From Mesostigma viride (Eukaryota; Streptophyta; Mesostigmatophyceae; Mesostigmatales; Mesostigmataceae): DNA of 57,500 bases. Below, piece after piece: positions 25,513 through 36,339 of the stretch. Made by a program: the position numbers and the translations under genes. The notes under the pieces are model-generated. The model made no database searches, had not been told where the DNA came from, and saw only the letters and a program-made list of their open reading frames with translations. Location of the stretch: assembly GCA_009746045.1 (NCBI GenBank), contig RPFO01001075.1, forward strand, positions 312,501 to 370,000, in the 5' to 3' direction. How positions within the stretch are numbered: position 1 is the first letter of the stretch; each line of letters begins with the position of its first letter.

Positions 25513-26298
25513 ACCTGTCTAATCTGCAACAGCTATCTACAACATTTGTTGATATCTATCTACAAAATCTATCAACATCAACTCTTAACCCTAGCTAGGG
25601 GACCTGCCGTCTGGCGTGCTTCCCGTATGTTTGCACACGCGGGCGCTTCCACACGGGAGCTAGGGGGCTTGTTGTCCTCTATGACCTGGGCCCACTTGGC
25701 CTTGTCCATCGATAATCTTTTTCCAAATCACGGAGAGGCCTAGGCCCCGCATGTCCTCTACAACTGTAGCTGTTCTTTGAAGGTGCGGGCCTTGCGGCGT
25801 CTAGCATCACGGGGCCCAGCCCATGTAAGGAGGTGCCGGCCAGGCTGAGCTGGGCCTGCGCAGTCCCGCGGGGGGACCACGTGAGGTGTCTACCTGGTTG
25901 GTGTGAGCTAAGTGCGCCCTACTAGCTGCAGGCGCCGCTGCTTTATAATGGTGCTGGTGATATATGGCATGCCGAGGTACAGGTCCTCGATCGTTGCGAA
26001 CATGAAATTTTTGAAAGCTTTGATAACAACAATTTAAACGCATCCTTGAATTGAAGCCCATAACACCTGACAATCATCGCCACCAACGTGTATTCTAATT
26101 TATTCCTCTCAACAAAAATTTCATATTGGACCCCCGTGGCGATGGCCATCAATAAAATCATCAACACTGCGAAACGCAGAAACTCCGCAATGAAGTAACA
26201 TCATAAACTCACCGTCGCACAGCTTCTCTGCATTCCGTGAGCTATCTTTTTCAAGTCTTCCTGAAAGCACGTCGCCATGGCCAGCTCCAATTAATTAA
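25513..26298. other. Interval with degraded element sequence, no gene
   Basis: It starts with CTATCTACAACA-type sequence that also follows the (GGAT)n array at 45140. The GC-rich block at 25600-25930 looks like old element coding sequence but has no reading frame I can assign. The TTAATTAA at 26290 is probably the far end of the family B tail split by the next element. Confidence 0.4.
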
Positions 26299-28907
26299 GG
26301 GGACATGACACCCGGGACTTTTTTGGCGCCAAAAAAGTCGGGACGGTACCGACGGACCGTGAAATTGTGGTGCACAGTGCGCGCACCGTGCGGAGGTGGC
26401 CATGGCGACGTGCGTTCCGTTAAAATATGGCTAATCCGGCGGGCGACAGGCCGAAAAATTAAGCCGATGGTTAAAAGTGATGTTCTATTATGATGTTTCA
26501 TAGCCAGATCTGCACTATTTGCAAATTCGCTGCCTTTGTTGGTACAGATTTGCACGGGGGTCTCATCCAACAATTTGGCCGCGATGAATAATCTAGCATG
26601 CGTGCCTGCGACGGTAGAACTCGATATTCGTGGGTCATTTTGATGCAGCAAGAGCCGTTTAGTAACGGACACCATGAAAATAACCTAAGCGTCTTCGATC
26701 TGCGGCCATTTCCTGTCATTTCTAAAATGATTTCGTTCAGGCCTGCGCGATCCGCGGTTAATCCATCCATGGCTGCATGGCTGGCTTTTCTTGCGCGCCT
26801 GGGTAGGAAATAATGCCGACCGTGGTACGTTGATTTGCCGCATGTCACCGCCCAGTCTGTTTGCGCTCTTGGTGAACCTGGCATGAAACTTTTGGCGCCG
26901 TTTCTGGTTTCTTCTTGCTATTTTGTTCTCCACTTGTTGCAGTTGTGCTATCAGATTTTCCGCAGCTTTCAATGGTTTTCCTTACGCTGCGTATGCCATG
27001 CTTCCTAAAGCTACCCAGAATTGATCGGGCAGTTATCTGGCTTTGCTACGCTTCCTGTATGGAGGTTTTCACACGGTAGACATTCTATATTGCGTAGTCA
27101 AGGACCCTAGCTGCCTGGGAGCGGCATCACCGTTGCAAGGAGCTGGCGAGCTCATAAACGCCTGTCATGGCTCTTCAGCCTGCTGGAAAACAAGGTTGTT
27201 GTATGGAAGGTGAGAATATGCGAGTTACTTATCACATCCCCACCTGTTTAGCCTCCATTAAACATGGCTTGTACTTCCTAGATGACAGGGATCAGGTGGT
27301 TATGGCTATGAAGGATGCACCGTTTATCCATAAGCGTCATGACATGGTGTTGGCTATGAGTGATTCCCGCAAGCGGTCATACCTGCTCATAATGGTTAAA
27401 GAGTTGGCGGTTGTTTTCTTCAAGCATCTAGCATTTGTTTTTCGTGGTTCTGCCCCATTTGCAGGGGGCAAGCTTAGGAATGTGCTCATGGTATTGCCTC
27501 ATGTCATGGTGCACCAAGCATGCAGGCTGGCAGCTATAACAAGATGTAATATGGTGTAACAACCAAATGTCACATCCAAAGTTTTCCTACTGTTGATCTT
27601 ATTATGAGTTCTTTAGGACAATTATTTGGGAAGTTAGGAGGCTTCGACGTCTGATGGATATTGGGCCTGCTGAGATCTGTAGAATTTATTGTTCTACCCT
27701 GAGCATTGGTCGTGGCCTGATCCACGTAGGGTACTTTGCATGGTTTTGTTCAGTCAGTCATAGATTCTCTTTAATACCGTTGTACCTGGTGGATCTGGTT
27801 CCAGGTCATGGAGATTCCGTATGTGCTGGCTTTGTGTTGTGTGGAGGATTCGGAAGCTAAGATCTTATCTTGAGTGATTCTCACTTTTGATTGGTCCTTC
27901 CGGGTTAGGGTTGAGCCGACTCTGCATGCAGGATGACTTTTATCCTGTTTGTGGCGGCTGTGCATGTGTGCGTGTAAGAAAGCTAAAGCTATGGTGTAAT
28001 TCAAGGGTTTCCTTGTTTCATCAATCAAACAACCCTTGCCAAAAGTCAACTATAACTTCAACAGATAGTCGACTTGGATATAACTTGTCTGTTGTGTCTG
28101 ACAAGGGTGGGGACTCATTCCCTTAACTGTTGAAGATCCATCTTCATTGCTTCTCTGGACGTGAAGTTATCTGTCGCGACTCCAACCCAGGTATAAAGAT
28201 CTTTTCACATCAATGTTGAAACTGAGGCTGTTGCAAACACAACATTTTTAGTCGTTACATATGGGCAAACTAGGTCAGAATGACCTGTAATTTGGTGGCA
28301 AGCTTCGTGATACATTAATTTAATTAAATGCACTTGTTTTGGCCCAGTTTGTGGTGGGCAAGGGTGTCTTTGTGGTGGTGTTTGAGCTCCAAACCACAAA
28401 AAGCGATCAATTTTTTTTTTCACATGACCATATTTCAATGTGGGTAAACGTGGTCAGAATGAGCTGAAACTTTGGGGCTGTGTGAATGCAACCCTGGGCC
28501 AATTTTAAATATGAGATTTGACCCCATTGCATGTGTCTATGATTTGATATATTTTTTTAGGCACCAAAAAATACGTGTTTTGGGCTAAATTATTTCAATG
28601 TGTCTAAACATGCTTATTCTGACCTGCAAACTAGCTGGAATTAATGGCAAGGGTTGCAATTAGATGGGAATATATGATTTGGCCACATTGGGTTTGCCCA
28701 TTGTTCTAGGGAAAATCGGCCAAAAATAGCGTCTTTTTCTATTTTAATTTAGCACATAACTGTCACATGGTGGGGGGTAGTACCCCCCCAAGTGGTTGGA
28801 AATTTTTTTTTTTATAATATTTATGGTCCCCCATCATAACTGGATTTTTATCACATGCCTAGGTATGGTTTCCAGAAAAGTGCCCTTTTGGGCGGTGTCA
28901 TGTCCCC
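26299..28907. mobile_element. DNA element with 14-bp terminal inverted repeats (T1), 2.6 kb
   Basis: GGGGACATGACACC at 26299-26312 is repeated inverted at 28894-28907. The element splits the AT-rich tail of the minus-strand family B LINE, whose hairpin end starts just to the right. The right 700 bases contain diverged repeats (CAATGTGGGTAAACGTGGTC, CAATGTGTCTAAACATGCTT). I recognise no transposase; ORFs at 26498-26884 and 26685-26972 (minus) and 27167-27559 (plus) have no motif I know. The target duplication is unclear: TTAA on the left, ATTA on the right. Confidence 0.65.
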
Positions 28908-29195
28908 ATTAGGAACATAACTTCGTTGGGAGTATATGTAGCACATTATTATCCCAGAGAAGGGGCAATATGGCTTTTAATACATTCTAAGCTACTTCCT
29001 GCAAGGGTGGGAATGTAAACGACACTTGCTCTATAGGTGCACCAAGGGCACGTACCTGCACCCCCCAGAGTCTCGGGCAACACCCAGCTAAGGGGGGGAG
29101 CCTGTCAGTAGGGGGGGAAGATCAGCATGGCTATACAAGAGCGAGGGCATGGCTATACAAGAGCTATGGCGTCTCAGCAGGGAGTGGCTCTCTGC

Positions 29196-29973
29196 TGTAA
29201 CGACTAAAAATGATCATCAACATCATCCATAGTCCAATACGAAAGATCTTTTACCTGGGTTGCTTTCTTGGGTCACAGAACTTCAAGTATCCATGCAACG
29301 TTGAGGTGAAGATTCCACAGCGACGTGATTAAAGGAACCACAACCCCTTGTAGACACAACGACAAGCGTGTGCCCTAGACGCCTTCTGTGGAACTGCAAG
29401 TAATTAATTAATTAATTAATAGAACTGCAAGTAGTCTAGTACCAAAGAGAACTGCAAGTAGTCTAGTACCAAAGAGCTTTATGAATGGACAACAAAGACA
29501 AGCTTTATTATACCATGATGGATCAAAACCAACGTAGTGACAATGGCGACCCCACGTCCATGATATCGACGTGCTTGTCGAACTTGCCTCAACCTTATTA
29601 GCCTGAAAGGAACCAATCAGAATCATGGAATTCTCAACCAGATCTTCGTATCCATCCTAGTCACACAAAACAGAACAACACCACAATCAGCCTGGCAGAA
29701 TCTATTCGTGAGATCCTAGATCTGTAGTAAGCACTAAAGTCCCACAGGATCATTTAATAAGACTTGGTAGTACCGACCAACAAACTATAGCCCCACGTGG
29801 ATTAGGTCACGACCAATGAGGGCTCCTGACAGTCGGTTGACAAAGCCTAAGTTCCAAGTACCACCGCCTTAGAAATCTCATAACTTTCTCAAGACTGATC
29901 CAAAAGTCCTCAAATAAACGCCAAACGTTCACAAAACAAAGGATGTAACAACAAATCACTTTTGCTTGTTACA
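29196..29973. mobile_element. 778-bp DNA transposon (T2) with TIRs and 5-bp target duplication
   Basis: It begins TGTAACGACTAAAAATGAT and ends with the inverse of TGTAACAAGCAAAAGTGAT, about 15 of 19 matching. TCTGC flanks both ends (29191-29195 and 29974-29978). The sister family B copy near 48320-48345 has the uninterrupted site with a single copy of this sequence. Inside are a 30-bp direct duplication (AACTGCAAGTAGTCTAGTAC) and no ORF of note, so it is MITE-like. Confidence 0.85.
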
Positions 29974-30157
29974 TCTGCGTAGTCACAACATAACTTAAAT
30001 AATAGAGCTAGGCATCATCTGGTGTGTGGCGCGTCATGGGCACACATGTACATGATTAATTAATGTTCATAAGTCAGCTGGTATAGTGCCTGTAGTAGGC
30101 GTGCATGTACAGCAAGGCCACTGTCTAACTATTCTACACTACTGCTGCTGTATTCCC

Positions 30158-31569
30158 CTAAGCTGGGGCGTCTAGAGTCGCTGGGGCCGCGGTGGTCGAG
30201 GGGGTCGCATGCCAGGGCTTGTGGCCGACGTAAATGGCCGCCCCCTTCCAGTACACCGGCTGTCCCGCCTTGGTCTGCCGGAGCTGGAGGTAGGTCGGCC
30301 ATAGCTCCCGTCGCCGTTGTTGCTGCGCCAGGGTCAAGTCGTTGTCCACGGTGAAGGGAGTGTTCTCGAGCTGCTTGCGGCGTCCGGCTGAGAAACGAAA
30401 TCTTGTCCGCTGGGCTCTTAAAGATGAGAAGAAGCGGGGGCGCCCCTGCCTTTAACCCGCGCGCGGGGAAGGCGGTGGGCGACCAGCTTAAGGTCCACCA
30501 AGAAGGCCCATGCGATCAAGGATTTTGCTCTCAAACGCACGTGCAAGCTTCACCGAATTCTCAACTTCCTCCATGTCGAAGTTCTTGACGATGACGTTAA
30601 GGCTGCGCTTGGCGAGCTCAGCCTCCTCGCGGAGGTCGAGCTGCTGCTGCTGGACTGGAGCTGACAGTGCTGCAACAGCGGAGGTGGTGGAGGTGGTGTG
30701 TTGCTTAATTAACCCTGTCCGGTCAACTGTCCGGTGGGAGGAGCATCGCCAGCCGGGCCAGCGAGGGCTGGCTTGGCGGCTATGTCCTTCACCGCCTGGG
30801 CGGTGAGGCCTGCGGTGTAATTTTGCAGGACCTCGATGGCGACGGCATTGTCCTTGAGGCGCTGGTCGATGTCGCGGAGTTGGGCGGTGATGGCGGCGGA
30901 GGAGGGGGTGGTGGCGGCGGAGGAGGCGAGGAGGGTGGAGGTGGCGGTGGAGATGGTGGAGAGGAGGGGGAGCTCGGCAGTCAGCGTGCTGCCCATGGCC
31001 GCCACATCGATCTGCAGCGATGGGGGCCACGTGCTGCTCGAGGGCCTCCCTAAGGAGTGAGCGGATGGAGAATTCGGTTAAGGTGCAGTGGTGAGGGGCT
31101 TGGGGGGCCAGAGCTCCTCGATGGAGCGTCCAAGGAGTGAGAAAAGAGCGAATTGCTGAAGGTGGGGGCGGCGGGCGTTGAGGACGTCCTTGTCGAAATG
31201 GTGCCTCTGAAGGAAGGCATTGACGAGGCGCCCTTGGTGGGAAAGCTGCTTGCACAGTTCAATAAGAGAGGCGTGCGTCCCGAAAAACACGTAGGCCAGG
31301 ATGCGATCGTGGGTGAGCTTGTCAAAAAAGCCGGGCTGGCTGGCGTCAAAGTCGTACTCGTCCAAAAGCTCGGCAGGGCGACTGCGCTTGGGTTCAGGCG
31401 ACGCTGCTGGCGAGGCGAGCCCGGGCTGGGCGACCACTAGGGCTTGGCTAGTGGCGCCGCTGCCTAGTTCTGGGCTGGTAGGCGAAGCTGCGGCCGAAGC
31501 TGCAGACGTATTTTCAGGGCCGAGCACAGCCGCCAGGCTGCGTTGCGCAGAGGAGCGTTTGCTCGCCAT
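30158..31569 (-). pseudogene. LINE ORF1-like protein, family B minus copy, several frameshifts
   Basis: It starts MASKRSSAQRSLAAVLGPEN. The first 163 codons (31569-31078) hold a Pro/Ala/Ser-rich start and a conserved block (ILAYVFFGTHASLIELCKQL). Later frames hold a helical region (DIDQRLKDNAVAIEVLQN), an RRM-like part (KRSLNVIVKNFDMEE) and the C-terminal domain (RRELWPTYLQLRQ, VYWKGAAIYVGHKPW). Frames break at about 31078, 30712 and 30488. The C-terminal domain is clearly related to that of family A; the N-terminal half is not. Confidence 0.72.
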
Positions 31570-32263
31570 ATATTGCGTAATAGCTTCGGAAAATTATATC
31601 AGCATGTGCGTCATAGAAAGACGAAGCTCGATTGTGATATTCACAGCCCAATTCGGTGCTCAAACGTGAAAGTTATGAGCTCCGCCGTCAGCCATGGCCA
31701 GCTACGTCGTGGCTCGTGGCTCATCAAGCTCCGTTCCGAGCTTGGCACTGGATTCGTCGTCCACATCGTCGCGTCGCTGCAGCAACACGATGTTTTCTGG
31801 CATACGCGGGCTTTTGGTTCCCGCCGCACATTTGAAAGTGCTGTCCCCCGGATTTTTGGCTTTGCACCGTGTGCAGTTCTTGGACGTTTGGAATCATGGC
31901 ATGGCTAACGTAATGACTGACTAGCTAGACCTTTTCAGTGGTTTTCCATTTGCGGGTATTTCCTCGTAAATGGTGGGAGGGCGATCGCAGCAATGGTGCT
32001 CACCACTAGACACTCCCGGCCAGTTAGGCTCGAAACACACGCCCTGATCAAGCAAGCTGTTTCCGGCCCCACCGTCTAGGTCATATAGCCGCTCTACACG
32101 TAAGCCAGCCATAATTTCAATGCACAAGGCTACACATTTCCATCACCATTCATATTCATCATCCTGGACGACTCGAACACGCGGACAAGATAACGGCAGG
32201 CTCGAGCTACCATGGTCCGGATTCTCCCGATTTCTGGCCTGCGCTGGTTGTCTCCTTGATAAC

Positions 32264-32445
32264 GGTAGCGCACACAGCTAGACATGTCCAACGCCATTAA
32301 TCAGCACTAATGGTAGCGAACACAGCTAGACATGTCCAACGCCATTAATCAGCAATAATGGTAGCACACACAGCTAGACATGTCCAACGCCATCAATCAG
32401 CAATAATGGTAGCGCACACAGCTAGACATGTCCAACGCCATTGGT
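32264..32445. repeat. 48-bp tandem repeat, about 3.8 units
   Basis: Units start at 32264, 32312, 32360 and 32408 (GGTAGCGCACACAGCTAGAC, then ATGTCCAACGCCATTAATCA). The array abuts the 5' end of the minus-strand family B element and lies 3' of the LRR gene. Confidence 0.9.
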
Positions 32446-32672
32446 CACCATCATGCTAACGAAATCATCAAACACAAAGAAGATGCTAGGGCGCCCTCCC
32501 TCCTTCTCGTAGTGTATAGGGGTTGAAGGTTCCTTTACTGCTACCCACGTGACGCGGTCTACGTGCTTTTTAACTAGTTAATTCCTCTTGGCAGTGAGTT
32601 GGCAGCCTTCGTCTTGGCACCCTTCCCCTCAGCACCCATTTGTTCCCCGGTAAGAGTCTCGAACCGACCACA

Positions 32673-34388
32673 TCACGCGTCCCTGTCCGACCACATCACG
32701 TCGCAGTCATCAGGGAGCAGAGAGATGCTGTCATCCGTCAAGTCGCACTCGAGCACGTTCAGGTGCCGCAGATCCGTGAACGCCTTTGCGATCATCCGAA
32801 CACCTTTGTTCCTCACGTGGCAATTATCAAGAATCAGCACCTGCAGCTGGGGGCAGCACACTGCCATCCAGCCGATGGCCTTGTCCGTGACGCAGCTATT
32901 GGAGAGGTCCAGCACCTCGAGCGCCGGCCCAACTTTCTCGATCAGCGCCCACAGGGTCTCCTTCGACCTCTGGTAGCGCGCCCGCAGAACGCGCAGGCCC
33001 GTGCAGTAACGGCCAATCGCAGCGAATGATCTCTCGCTGACCGCGTTCAGCATCGAAATGTCCAAGTACTCCAGCTGCCTGCACCCTTTCGCAAGCGCCA
33101 CAAGACTGCAACCGTCCCTGCCCCCATGCGCCATGTCCAGGTATTCAAGTTCTCCACAGTGACGCGCGATGGCCTTTATGCCAGCATCGGTGTAGCCAGA
33201 CATCCGGATCACCAGCTTCCGTAACCCTGCGCAGTTCCTGGCCACCATGCCGATGCCAGCGTCGCCCACTTTCATGCACGACCCAATCAATAAGGCCTGC
33301 AGGTGTGCGCATCTCCTCCCCACCTGCGTAATGCTGTCATCGGTGACCTTGTCACACTCGCTGACGTCCAAGTACTCCAGTTGCGCACAATGCGCCGCCA
33401 CCACCGAGATGCCGGCATCACTGACACCTGTCTCCGCCACGTTTAAGCGACGCAGCTCGGTGCATTTTCCCGCCAGCACGGAAATGCTGTTGTCCGTGAT
33501 GCCCGTGTTTGGCACGTCCAGCCGCCTTAAACGGGGGCAATTTGCTGCGATCGTCTTTATGCTGGCATCTGTCACGCTCTTGCACGCTTCCACACCCAAA
33601 TGCTCCAGCTCGCGACAATGCTCCGCCACCTGGCTAATCGCAGCATCGGTTACCCTGCACGCGACGACCAGGCGGCGCAGGCATGGGCAACCCCCTGCAA
33701 TCGCGATCACGCCCTCATCCGTCACGCCGGCAAAATCCACATCCAGAGCCTCCAATTGTGGGCAGTGCTGGCCCAGAGACACCAGGCTGGCATCCGTAAC
33801 ACTCCACATGCATGAGGCAGCCAGCCGACGCAGACCCCGGCAGGATTCCGCCACCGCCTGAATGGCTGCATCCCCCACATGGCAGTCGGACACGTCCAAC
33901 GCTTCCAGGCCGCGGCAGGACCGTGCAATCGCCATAATACCAGCCCCCGTTACGTCCTCAGAACAGCCGGCCACGTTCAAGTATGTGAGACCCTGGCAGG
34001 TGCGGGCGATGTCGCCCAGGGACACCACCCTAGGCTGGATGTATTGCAATTCGACCGTGGGCCAGGTCAGCGAGAATCGATCCCTCTCCCTCCAGGGTTC
34101 CTCGTGATCTTCCCTCGACGCCACGCTCAGGGTCCGCAAATTGGGGCACTTGATTACAAGCCAGCGCAGACCCTGGGTACCAGGCCGCCACTCGCTCGAG
34201 GCCACGTCCTCGCCGAACAGCTCGGTTAGACCTTGCAGCGTCTGGTCGACTGCGGATAGGAACGCGCGGCATGTGCGCCGCACCTGCACGCGCTCGGGGA
34301 TGGAAAGAAACCCCATTACATGGGCGCCTATGCCAGGGGCGGCAAAGATCTGGTACAGCGTCACCTGGGAGGATGAAAGCGTGATCAT
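32673..34388 (-). CDS. Leucine-rich-repeat protein with F-box-like N-terminus (AMN1/FBXL type), intronless
   Basis: A single 571-codon frame. I chose the ATG at 34388; the frame stays open for 19 more codons upstream but has no other ATG. Residues about 10-52 (QIFAAPGIGAHVMGFL, RRTCRAFLSAVD) resemble a weak F-box. Seventeen or eighteen cysteine-containing LRRs follow, each near 24-26 residues, with the pattern CxxLExLDVSxCxxVTDxxI (for example LEYLDVSECDKVTDDSI). Such proteins usually choose substrates for SCF ubiquitin ligases, binding Skp1 through the F-box. Because the F-box is divergent, an AMN1-like protein outside SCF is possible. It has no introns, unlike every other gene here, and no visible frame damage, so it appears functional. 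Confidence 0.82.
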   Translation of the reverse strand: MITLSSSQVTLYQIFAAPGIGAHVMGFLSIPERVQVRRTCRAFLSAVDQTLQGLTELFGEDVASSEWRPGTQGLRWLVIKCPNLRTLSVASREDHEEPWRERDRFSLTWPTVELQYIQPRVVSLGDIARTCQGLTYLNVAGCSEDVTGAGIMAIARSCRGLEALDVSDCHVGDAAIQAVAESCRGLRRLAASCMWSVTDASLVSLGQHCPQLEALDVDFAGVTDEGVIAIAGGCPCLRRLVVACRVTDAAISQVAEHCRELEHLGVEACKSVTDASIKTIAANCPRLRRLDVPNTGITDNSISVLAGKCTELRRLNVAETGVSDAGISVVAAHCAQLEYLDVSECDKVTDDSITQVGRRCAHLQALLIGSCMKVGDAGIGMVARNCAGLRKLVIRMSGYTDAGIKAIARHCGELEYLDMAHGGRDGCSLVALAKGCRQLEYLDISMLNAVSERSFAAIGRYCTGLRVLRARYQRSKETLWALIEKVGPALEVLDLSNSCVTDKAIGWMAVCCPQLQVLILDNCHVRNKGVRMIAKAFTDLRHLNVLECDLTDDSISLLPDDCDVMWSDRDA

Positions 34389-35125
34389 GGTACAACTAAT
34401 ATTCTGCGGACTTGTAGTGAGCGCGCCAGCAAAAGTTGACGGCACTTAAAAACTCGTGAGTACGTAGAACCTTCTCGAGCGAACTATAAGACTTGCCATG
34501 ATTTTCTTACTCGATGAGCGCTTCAAACGCCACATCAACACGCAGAGAACCAGCCACTTAATTCTGAAACCGCGCTGGGAGGGAAACCGAAGGTAAATGT
34601 TAGTCCAAATTTGTGGCGGAAGCCGTAAACGACTGCAAAGCCTGGAAGTCGAGAGAAAGACGGGAATGCGCTTCTCAACTCGAGGCAGAATCAGGGGATC
34701 CAACGGGAAATGCCACAGTTGACAAAAGCACACATACTATCTTTTTTTTTAAAAAAAAAAAGCTATTTGCCTGTTAGTAGTAATCCCGATTTTCTCTCCC
34801 AGTCATGACATTATTAGGCATACTCTCGGGCATATGTACCTGCGCTTTTATGTACCTGCGTATTGTACTTAATGGTACTGTACCTGCGTATTGGGCTTAA
34901 TAAATGCAGTCTTGTGGCCGGGAGTGTCTAGTGGTGAGAAAAGATATCTATATGTTTAGATAGGGGATAAAATCCGTCAATCCATCCACCGAATTTGTCC
35001 CTCATTTGCAAGCAGAAGGGTGAGGTTCTTCCGAAAAATGGCTCCGGCAGTCCGGCGTAGAGCTTCAACGGGCAAGTTGCAAACACGCACGTTACTTGAT
35101 AACCGACATTGATAACCCTGTTGGT

Positions 35126-35170
35126 ACACCGGCGCGGGAATAAACTCAACTCAACTCAACTCAACTCAAC
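35126..35170 (+). mobile_element. Short retroelement 3' end with (CTCAA)n tail (family D)
   Basis: GGCGCGGGAATAAACTCAAC is followed by about five CTCAA units. The same end occurs once at 35652-35672 with no tail expansion. The body is not identified. Confidence 0.5.
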
Positions 35171-35728
35171 ATTAGACACGCTTGAGAAGTGCTTAGCTGC
35201 TGCCTGCCTTGGGGTTTTGAACCGTGCGCGAAATAAATGTACGCGAGGCCGCTAGTAGTTCCTGGGCTTGCATGACGTGCCGCGCGGCCGCAGTTGCGGG
35301 GCTAGGCGCGACGTCGCGTGGCCGCAGACCAAAGCGTTTGGCTAAGCGGCGGCTCAGCGCGGGGGCGACGTTTGCTAACCTTGGCTTACTGTAACCACCT
35401 CATACCGCTGCAGGGTAATAAAGGCACAGAGGGCTCCTGTTGTTAGGTAGTACTTGTTATTTAAGTAGTTAAGTACGTCGCGTCGTATGCCTGGTCACCC
35501 TGCCTCACGGTCGCTGTCATAACAGCTCAGTTCAGTTCAGTTCAGTTGTTTCCCACGCTGTCATAACAGTACTGTAGTCGAATTTGTTCCCCACAGCGTG
35601 CCGTTGGATCCACTACACTACTGTACTGTATTAATCACCCTGTCGGACCATTGGCGCGGGAATAAACTCAACAGTCTGCCACGCGCGGCAAGGCGCGCAC
35701 GCTGCCGGTACTCAGTTGGAGCTCAGAA

Positions 35729-35792
35729 AGGCTTCTAAGGTTGTTGTTGTTGTTGTTGTTGTTGTTGTTGCCCACGCCGCAGGCTTCTAAGG
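35729..35792 (+). repeat. (GTT)n tract between direct repeats AGGCTTCTAAGG
   Basis: About ten GTT units and CCCACGCCGC lie between two copies of AGGCTTCTAAGG (35729-35740 and 35781-35792), as after an insertion with target duplication or a slippage event. Confidence 0.75.
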
Positions 35793-36339
35793 TGAACGTC
35801 TCGTTGTTCAGAAAATGCTTAAGTGGAAGTACGGACAAGGCGTGCAGGATCCGGCGGTGATTGCCACGCCTGATCAGCAAACACTCCACCGCCACCGATT
35901 TTCGCATGAGAGGTTTCGCGCTGGCTTCACGCGCTACGCCAAACGGGAGAAATCAAGCGTTTTTGTCGCAAGTCCAAGGCAAGTCCAACATTTGCCTAGA
36001 CGTGAAAATCGAAATCGGTTTACAGTTTGCTTTGTCTGACCCCCACGACCACCGTCGCTGTCCTTGTGCCTGAAAGATTTGGAGTCCTTGAAATGAAAGG
36101 AGGATTAAGGTCCGCAAAATCCCTTTAGGGTTCCCTCTGTGAATCCCAGCATAGCTTTCCTTTTCGCGATGAGCTTTCGTTCTCAAGTGCTGAGACGATA
36201 TTTGCCCCACCACCACCTCTCTGCCTAAAACACTTGTGGGCCGTGAAGGGAGCATCGGCGGAGTTTTTGAAGCTGCCCAAAAAGCGGAAATACAGGCTTT
36301 GGCTTTGAGGCGTTTTCCCCCGAACACGAGGAGCTAGCT

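Larger units (their letters stand above)
28908..32263 (-). mobile_element. Family B ORF1-only LINE, minus copy, with a DNA transposon in its 3' UTR
   Basis: Read on the minus strand: 5' leader (32263-31570), damaged ORF1 (31569-30158), 3' untranslated region interrupted at 29973-29196, and a hairpin variant CTCCCAACGAAG at about 28918-28929. Without the insertion it is about 2.6 kb and collinear with the plus-strand copy at 46223-48593. There is no RT domain. Confidence 0.82.
34389..36339. other. Intergenic interval with short repeats and tails, no gene
   Basis: It contains a T/A run at 34741-34760, two retroelement-like ends (GGCGCGGGAATAAACTCAAC at 35132 and 35657) and a (GTT)n tract at 35740-35770. 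34916-34938 matches a bit of the family B leader (GGAGTGTCTAGTGGTGAG). I see no exon. The promoter of ParA-2 should lie near the right end. Confidence 0.5.

Noticed and set aside
27167-27559. 130-codon plus-strand frame inside T1
   Set aside because: No known motif, no neighbours in frame; kept only as a possible element ORF, not called a gene.
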